DNA of 64,000 nucleotides from Methylobacterium longum (GTDB taxonomy: Bacteria; Pseudomonadota; Alphaproteobacteria; Rhizobiales; Beijerinckiaceae), in contig NZ_BPQS01000006.1 of NCBI RefSeq assembly GCF_022179385.1, forward strand, positions 1 to 64,000, written 5' to 3'. Each line of letters begins with the position of its first letter. Position 1 is the first letter of the stretch. The translations under genes and the position numbers were made by a program. The notes below the pieces were generated by a model. It was not told the DNA's origin and did not search any database. It was given only the letters and a program-made list of their open reading frames with translations. Of the stretch, positions 59,100 through 64,000 are shown one piece after another.

Positions 59100-60086
59100 A
59101 TGGCCGACACAGCTGCCATCGACGCCGCCCCGATCGCCGCCGCGCTGCCGGCGGCCCGGGACGACAAGGCCCTCCACCGCCTGATCTTCGTCGGCATCGC
59201 CGTGCTGCTGATCGTGGCGCCGCTCGTCCTCTACCCCGTCTACCTGATGAAGGTGCTGTGCTTCGCGCTGTTCGCGCTCGCCTTCAACCTGCTGCTCGGC
59301 TACGGCGGCCTGCTCTCCTTCGGCCACGCCGCCTATTTCGGCATGGCGAGCTACCTCTGCGCCTACACGGCCAAACAGCTCGGCTTCACGCCGGAACTCG
59401 CGATCCTCGCCGGCACCGCGACCGCCGCGCTGCTGGGGCTGATCTTCGGTTCGCTGGCGATCCGGCGCCAGGGCATCTATTTCTCGATGATCACCCTGGC
59501 GCTCGCCCAGATGGCGTTCTTCTTCTCCCTGCAGGCGAAGTTCACCGGCGGCGAGGACGGCATCCAGGCCGTGCCGCGCGGCAGCCTGTTCGGGGTGATC
59601 AGCCTCGCGGACGACCGGGCGATGTACGCGGTCGTCTGCGTGATCTTCATGGCCGGCATGCTGCTGATCTACCGCATCATCCACTCGCCCTTCGGGCAGG
59701 TGCTGAAGGCGATCCGCGACAACGAACCCAGGGCGATCTCCCTCGGCTACCGGGCGAGCCAGTACAAGCTCGCGGTGTTCGTGCTCTCGGCGACGCTGGC
59801 GGGGCTCGCGGGTTCCACCAAGGCGATCGTCTTCCAGCTCGCCTCGCTGACCGACGTCCACTGGTCGATGTCGGGCGAGGTGGTGCTGATGACCCTCGTC
59901 GGCGGCATGGGCACGGTGTTCGGGCCGATCGTCGGCGCGCTGGTCATCGTCACCATGGAGACGTACCTCGCGCAGTTCGGCGCCTGGGTGACGATCATCC
60001 AGGGCTGCGTCTTCGTCCTCTGCGTGCTGCTGTTCCGCGAGGGCGTCGTCGGCCTGATCGCCCGGGTGATCCGCAAGCCCCTCTGA
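59100..60086 (+). CDS. livM: Branched-chain-type ABC transporter permease (LivM)
   Basis: The second permease (328 residues, about nine helices). It has the LivM segments FNLLLGYGGLLSFGHAAYFG, GIYFSMITLALAQM and the ATPase-contact loop KAIRDNEPRAISLGY. ATG 59100 begins after a GGGA element. In-frame codons back to 58398 are the shadow of livH. It ends the transporter operon; I see no clear intrinsic terminator in the following 90 bases. Confidence 0.93.
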   Translation: MADTAAIDAAPIAAALPAARDDKALHRLIFVGIAVLLIVAPLVLYPVYLMKVLCFALFALAFNLLLGYGGLLSFGHAAYFGMASYLCAYTAKQLGFTPELAILAGTATAALLGLIFGSLAIRRQGIYFSMITLALAQMAFFFSLQAKFTGGEDGIQAVPRGSLFGVISLADDRAMYAVVCVIFMAGMLLIYRIIHSPFGQVLKAIRDNEPRAISLGYRASQYKLAVFVLSATLAGLAGSTKAIVFQLASLTDVHWSMSGEVVLMTLVGGMGTVFGPIVGALVIVTMETYLAQFGAWVTIIQGCVFVLCVLLFREGVVGLIARVIRKPL

Positions 60087-60177
60087 GCTTAAGACTCCGT
60101 CTCGGGCCGGACCCCGCGGTCATCCTTCGTTAACCAAGAGCGTTCAACCTGGAGTTCCAGAACGGTCAGGTGCCGCC

Positions 60178-60534
60178 ATGACGAAGGCCCTCGCGCTCAG
60201 TATCGACGACCCCGCCCATGACTGCCCGGTCCCGCCCGAGACCGTGGGGCGGCTGATCAAGTCCGATGCCGAGGGTGCCCGCTACCTGCTCGACGGCATC
60301 CCCGAGGCGACCCGGGCGCGACTGGCCGTGTGGCTCTACGGCCGCAGCCACACCCACGAGATCGGGATCCGCGTGGCCGCGACCTGCGAGGGCGCGACCC
60401 TCCGGCGGGCGGCCGGCCTCGTCGGCAACGTCCTCTACGACCTGTCGCGCCGTCCCTACGCGGCCCCGAGCCACGGGACGCGCAGCGGCGGCGGCAGCCG
60501 TATCTCCCTCGGCGGCTCCGCCCGGCGCGCCTGA
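60178..60534 (+). CDS. Small hypothetical protein
   Basis: A 118-residue protein beginning MTKALALSIDDPAHDC. The centre is helical (LLDGIPEATRARLAVWLYG, LRRAAGLVGNVLYDL) and the C-terminus is Ser/Gly/Arg-rich and probably disordered. I recognise no domain. A 23-bp tandem duplication covers the last four codons and the stop. It stands between the transporter operon and mutL. Confidence 0.55.
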   Translation: MTKALALSIDDPAHDCPVPPETVGRLIKSDAEGARYLLDGIPEATRARLAVWLYGRSHTHEIGIRVAATCEGATLRRAAGLVGNVLYDLSRRPYAAPSHGTRSGGGSRISLGGSARRA

Positions 60535-60566
60535 GCGCCGCAGCCCGGCGCGCCTGAGCGCCGCAG
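60521..60566 (+). repeat. 23-bp tandem duplication at a stop codon
   Basis: Two identical 23-base units (60521-60543 and 60544-60566) are directly joined. The first unit contains the last codons and TGA of the small hypothetical gene (stop at 60532-60534). The second has another TGA at 60555, not in the same frame (23 bases later). Replication slippage is the simplest origin. Confidence 0.9.
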
Positions 60567-60627
60567 CCCCGTCCCTGTCACCCGGCGCGATTGGAACGCC
60601 GCGCCGCAGCGGCTATCGTCGCGGCCG

Positions 60628-62601
60628 ATGTCCACCCCCCCGACAGCCCTGCACGTCCGGCGCCTCGACCCCGTCCTCGTCGACCGCATCGCGGCCGGCG
60701 AGGTCGTGGAGCGGCCGGCCTCGGCGGTGAAGGAGCTGGTGGAGAACGCCGTCGATGCCGGCGCCCGGTCCGTCGAGGTCACGGTCGAGGCCGGCGGCCG
60801 CCGCCTGATCCGGGTGGTCGACGACGGCCGCGGGATGGCGCCGGAGGACCTCGACCTCGCGGTCGAGCGCCACGCCACCTCGAAGCTGCCGGGCGGCGAC
60901 CTCGCGGCGATCCGGACGCTCGGCTTCCGCGGCGAGGCGCTCCCGTCGATCGGCGCCGTGTCGCGGCTCACCCTCGTCACCCGGACCCACGACGCCGAGG
61001 CCGGCGCGAGCCTCACCGTCGACGCGGGGCTGAAGGGCGCCGTCCGTCCCGCCCCGGCGCAGCGGGGGACGCGCATCGAGGTGACCGAATTGTTCGCCGC
61101 GACGCCGGCCCGCCTGAAGTTCCTGAAATCCGACCGGGCCGAGAACGCCGCCATCGCCGAGACCCTGCGCCGCCTCGCCGTAGCGCAGCCGAACGTGCGC
61201 TTCACGCTGCGGGCCGATGCCGGCCAGCCCCTCGTGCTGCCGGCCGAGGCCGGGGCGGACGCGGATCTGCGCCGCCTCACCGCGGTGCTGGGGCCGGACT
61301 TCGCGCCGAACGCGCTGCCGGTCAGCCTCGCGCGGGAGGGCTTCGCGGTGACCGGCCATGTCGGCCTGCCGACCTATCACCGCGGCGCGGCCGGCTACAT
61401 CCACCTCGTGGTCAACGGCCGGCCGGTCCGGGACCGGCTGCTGCTCGGCGCGGTGCGCGGCGCCTACGCCGACACCCTCGCCTCCGACCGCCATCCGGTG
61501 CTGGGGCTCGCGATCGCGTGCGATCCGGATCTCGTCGACGTCAACGTGCACCCCGCCAAGACCGAAGTGCGCTTCCGCGAACCGGGGCTGGTGCGGGCCC
61601 TCGTGGTGAGCGCGATTCACGACGCCCTGCGCCGCGGCGGCGCCCACTCGGCGACGACCGGCGCGGCCCGGACCCTCGACGCCCTGCGCCCCGCGGCTCC
61701 GGCCCTGGCGACCCATACGGGCGCGGCGATGCCGAGCCTGTTCCGGCCGACGCGCCCGGACCCCGTCGCGGCAAACACGCCCTCGGTGGCGGCCCCCGCC
61801 GGCTACCGGCAGCCGGGGGCGTGGCGGCCCGCGCCGTCCGGGGCCGCGACCGCGTGGGCATTCGACCGCGACGCCGCGCCCGGCTTCGGCGAGGCGGCCC
61901 AGGCCCCCTTCGCGGGACCGGCGGCCGCGCAGGAGCCACTGGCCCCGCCGCAGGCGGACAGCCGTCCGGTCCCCGCCGCGGACGCGGCGGTGGACCATCC
62001 CCTCGGCGCGGCGCGGGCGCAGATCCACGAGACCTACATCCTGGCGCAGACCCGCGACGGCCTCGTTATCGTCGACCAGCACGCCGCGCACGAGCGCCTC
62101 GTCTACGAGCGCATGAAGGCCGAGCGGGCGGCGGGCGGGATCGCCCGGCAGGGCTTGCTCATCCCCGACGTCGTGGAGATGAGCCCTGAGGAGGCCGACC
62201 GCCTGGTCGCCGCCGCGCCGGACCTCGACCGGCTGGGCCTGTCCATCGAGGCGTTCGGCCCCGGCGCCGTGCTGGTGCGGGAGGTGCCGGCCGCGCTGAT
62301 CGGCGCCTCGGTGCGCGACCTCGTGACCGACATCCTCGACGCCCTGGAGGCCGGCGGCGACGAGGAGGGTGGCGCCGCCGCGACGGTGGGCGGCCCGCTG
62401 GGCCGGCGCCTCGACGCGGTCCTGTCGCGGATGAGCTGCCACGGCTCGATCCGCGCCGGCCGGCGTCTGCGGCCCGAGGAGATGAACGCGCTCCTCCGTG
62501 AGATGGAGGCGACGCCGAATTCCGGCCAGTGCAACCACGGCCGGCCGACCTCCATCGAATTGAAGCTCTCCGACATCGAGCGGCTGTTCGGCCGCCGATA
62601 G
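60628..62601 (+). CDS. mutL: DNA mismatch repair protein MutL
   Basis: MutL links mismatch recognition by MutS to strand incision. The 657-residue protein has the GHKL ATPase: IAAGEVVERPASAVKELVENAVDAG, seen in part as VVERPASAVKELVEN, DDGRGM and GFRGEALPSIG. A Pro/Ala-rich linker (about 335-455) precedes the C-terminal dimer domain. That domain has the endonuclease motif DQHAAHERLVYE and the further site elements CHGSIRAG and CNHGRPT, so this is the nicking type found in bacteria without MutH. The start is ATG 60628. The acyl-CoA dehydrogenase gene follows after 39 bases. Confidence 0.96.
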   Translation: MSTPPTALHVRRLDPVLVDRIAAGEVVERPASAVKELVENAVDAGARSVEVTVEAGGRRLIRVVDDGRGMAPEDLDLAVERHATSKLPGGDLAAIRTLGFRGEALPSIGAVSRLTLVTRTHDAEAGASLTVDAGLKGAVRPAPAQRGTRIEVTELFAATPARLKFLKSDRAENAAIAETLRRLAVAQPNVRFTLRADAGQPLVLPAEAGADADLRRLTAVLGPDFAPNALPVSLAREGFAVTGHVGLPTYHRGAAGYIHLVVNGRPVRDRLLLGAVRGAYADTLASDRHPVLGLAIACDPDLVDVNVHPAKTEVRFREPGLVRALVVSAIHDALRRGGAHSATTGAARTLDALRPAAPALATHTGAAMPSLFRPTRPDPVAANTPSVAAPAGYRQPGAWRPAPSGAATAWAFDRDAAPGFGEAAQAPFAGPAAAQEPLAPPQADSRPVPAADAAVDHPLGAARAQIHETYILAQTRDGLVIVDQHAAHERLVYERMKAERAAGGIARQGLLIPDVVEMSPEEADRLVAAAPDLDRLGLSIEAFGPGAVLVREVPAALIGASVRDLVTDILDALEAGGDEEGGAAATVGGPLGRRLDAVLSRMSCHGSIRAGRRLRPEEMNALLREMEATPNSGQCNHGRPTSIELKLSDIERLFGRR

Positions 62602-62640
62602 GTTTCACCGCGCACAGGCACCCGCCGGAGGCCCCGACCC

Positions 62641-63846
62641 ATGGATTTCACCATCTCGCCCCGCGTCGAGGCGTACCGCGCCCGGATCGCGGCCTTCGTC
62701 GACACGCACATCCTGCCCCTGGAGGCGGACCCGTCCGCCTATGACGGGCACGGGAACATCGGCTTGGGCGAACTGGCCCGACTGCGCGGCCTCGCGCAGG
62801 AGCAGGGTCTCTGGTGCCTCCAGCTCAGGCCTGAGACCGGCGGGGCCGGCCTCGACAAGGTCGGCATGGCGGTCTGCTACGAGGCGATGAACCGCTCGAT
62901 CTTCGGGCCGGTCGTGTTCAACTCCGCGGCGCCAGACGACGGCAACATGATGGTGCTCGAGAAGGTGGCGACCCCCGCCCAGAAGGAGCGCTGGCTCGCG
63001 CCGATCGTGGACGGCCGGGTGCGCTCCGCCTTCGCCATGACCGAGCCGCATCCCGGCGGCGGCTCCGATCCCGGCATGATCCAGACGCGGGCCGAGCGGC
63101 GGGGCGACACCTACGTGGTCACCGGCCGCAAGTGGTACATCACCGGCGCCGAGGAGGCCGCCCACTTCATCCTGATGGCGCGCACCTCCGACGACGCGCG
63201 GAAAGGTCTGACCGCCTTCCTGTTCCACAAGGACCAGCCCGGCTGGGAGATCCTGCGCCGCATCCCGATCATGGGGCCGGAGGAGCATGGCGGCCATTGC
63301 GAGCTGCTGTTCGATGGTCTGGAGATCCCCGCCGAAAACGTCCTGATGAACGAGGGCGACGGGCTGAAGCTCACGCAGATCCGCCTCGGGCCGGCGCGGC
63401 TGACGCACTGCATGCGCTGGCTCGGCCTGTCGAAGCGCTGCGTCGAGATCGCCCGGGCCTACGCGGCCGAGCGCCACGGCTTCGGCATACGGCTGGCCGA
63501 CCGCGAGAGCATCCAGCTCATGCTGGGCGACCTCGCGATGCGGATCGAGGTCGGCCGCCTGCTGGTGATGAAGGCCGCCTGGGCGCTCGATCAGGGCAGC
63601 TTCGCCCGCAAGGAGGTCTCGATGGCCAAGGTGCACGTGGCCAACCTCCTCCACGCGGCGGCCGACGTGGCGATCCAGATCAACGGCGCCCGAGGCTACT
63701 CGACCGACACGCCGCTGGAATGGATCTACCGCTACGCCCGGCAGGCCCGGCTGGTGGACGGCGCCGACGAGGTCCACAAGATGGTGCTGAACCGCAACCT
63801 GGAGGCGGAGGGCGATGCCTTCTGGACGTGGACCGTCGGGGCGTGA
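62641..63846 (+). CDS. Acyl-CoA dehydrogenase
   Basis: A 401-residue flavoprotein that oxidises acyl-CoA to enoyl-CoA and passes electrons to ETF. The middle domain has AFAMTEPHPGGGSDPG and KWYITGAEEAAHFI (FAD contacts). The C-terminal domain has QINGARGYSTDTPLEWIYRYARQARLVDGADEVHKMV, here noted as QINGARGYSTDTPLEWIYR, close to the ACAD10/11-like branch, whose substrates are often branched or long. The catalytic base is not certain by eye. It fits the beta-oxidation genes at 3.3-8.3 kb functionally, though far away. ATG 62641 lies 39 bases after mutL. Confidence 0.92.
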   Translation: MDFTISPRVEAYRARIAAFVDTHILPLEADPSAYDGHGNIGLGELARLRGLAQEQGLWCLQLRPETGGAGLDKVGMAVCYEAMNRSIFGPVVFNSAAPDDGNMMVLEKVATPAQKERWLAPIVDGRVRSAFAMTEPHPGGGSDPGMIQTRAERRGDTYVVTGRKWYITGAEEAAHFILMARTSDDARKGLTAFLFHKDQPGWEILRRIPIMGPEEHGGHCELLFDGLEIPAENVLMNEGDGLKLTQIRLGPARLTHCMRWLGLSKRCVEIARAYAAERHGFGIRLADRESIQLMLGDLAMRIEVGRLLVMKAAWALDQGSFARKEVSMAKVHVANLLHAAADVAIQINGARGYSTDTPLEWIYRYARQARLVDGADEVHKMVLNRNLEAEGDAFWTWTVGA

Positions 63847-64000
63847 CCGCCGGGCCGGCGACGACGCGCCGGTATCCGACCCCGTACCCGCATCCTGATC
63901 TGCCCGCGCCCGCGGTCCGGCACCGCCGCACGCGGGGCCGGGATCCGATGTCCGCGTCCCGCGACAGGATCTGACAGGCGCACCGAAGCGTGGAGTTTAT

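Overview
The window reads as a gene-dense, GC-rich alphaproteobacterial chromosome, most likely Methylobacterium or a close relative in the Methylobacteriaceae. The evidence is the rpsT-dnaA pairing, a complete aa3-type cytochrome oxidase operon in alphaproteobacterial order, a CpdR-type single-domain regulator beside an N-formylglutamate amidohydrolase, GANTC-rich intergenic DNA, and an FdhD maturation factor as expected in an organism that oxidises formate. The genus is an inference from gene content and style; no 16S gene is present. I see no IS element, prophage, CRISPR array or rRNA operon.

Layout. 1-3.0 kb: a gene-free stretch, then rpsT and dnaA with an intergenic region unusually rich in GANTC sites. 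3.3-8.3 kb: a thiolase and a FadB-type trifunctional protein (beta-oxidation), separated by a DUF2059 protein and an EAL phosphodiesterase. 8.4-14.2 kb: a DEDDh exonuclease with a SWIM-like zinc motif, NAD-dependent DNA ligase, an MFS transporter, a phosphopantetheinyl transferase and tRNA-Pro. 14.2-17.6 kb: a small island holding a double alpha/beta-hydrolase protein and a membrane-anchored SGNH-like protein. 17.6-21.4 kb: tgt-queA (queuosine synthesis), two tiny unknown genes and a cation efflux pump. 21.7-24.1 kb: sfnG-sfnB for sulfur scavenging from dimethylsulfone.

24.3-31.1 kb: ctaC-ctaD-ctaB-small protein-ctaG-ctaE-DUF983-surf1, the structural and assembly genes of the aa3 oxidase. 31.4-33.1 kb: fdhD and a secreted proline-rich protein. 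33.6-39.9 kb: gltBD (glutamate synthase). 39.9-44.9 kb: envelope genes (SGNH/DUF459 protein, lytic transglycosylase, galE, galU) and a probable small RNA. 44.9-49.5 kb: hutG, cpdR, grxC, nitrilase, DUF1178, dsbB, a DedA-like protein and tRNA-Leu.

49.8-52.4 kb: a translationally coupled renalase-like flavoprotein and histone-deacetylase-like enzyme, a tiny membrane protein and a Cys-rich secreted protein gene interrupted by an in-frame TGA. 52.4-60.1 kb: a D-amino-acid-type PLP enzyme, dgoKA (galactonate degradation) and a divergent branched-chain-type ABC transporter. 60.2-63.8 kb: a small unknown gene, mutL and an acyl-CoA dehydrogenase.

Most of this is core metabolism. The observations I would follow first are the helically phased GANTC sites upstream of dnaA, the TGA standing at a Cys position at 52238, the probable anti-Shine-Dalgarno small RNA at 44.8 kb, the exonuclease-SWIM fusion, the double hydrolase with two non-serine nucleophile elbows, and the tgt product lacking two of three zinc cysteines.
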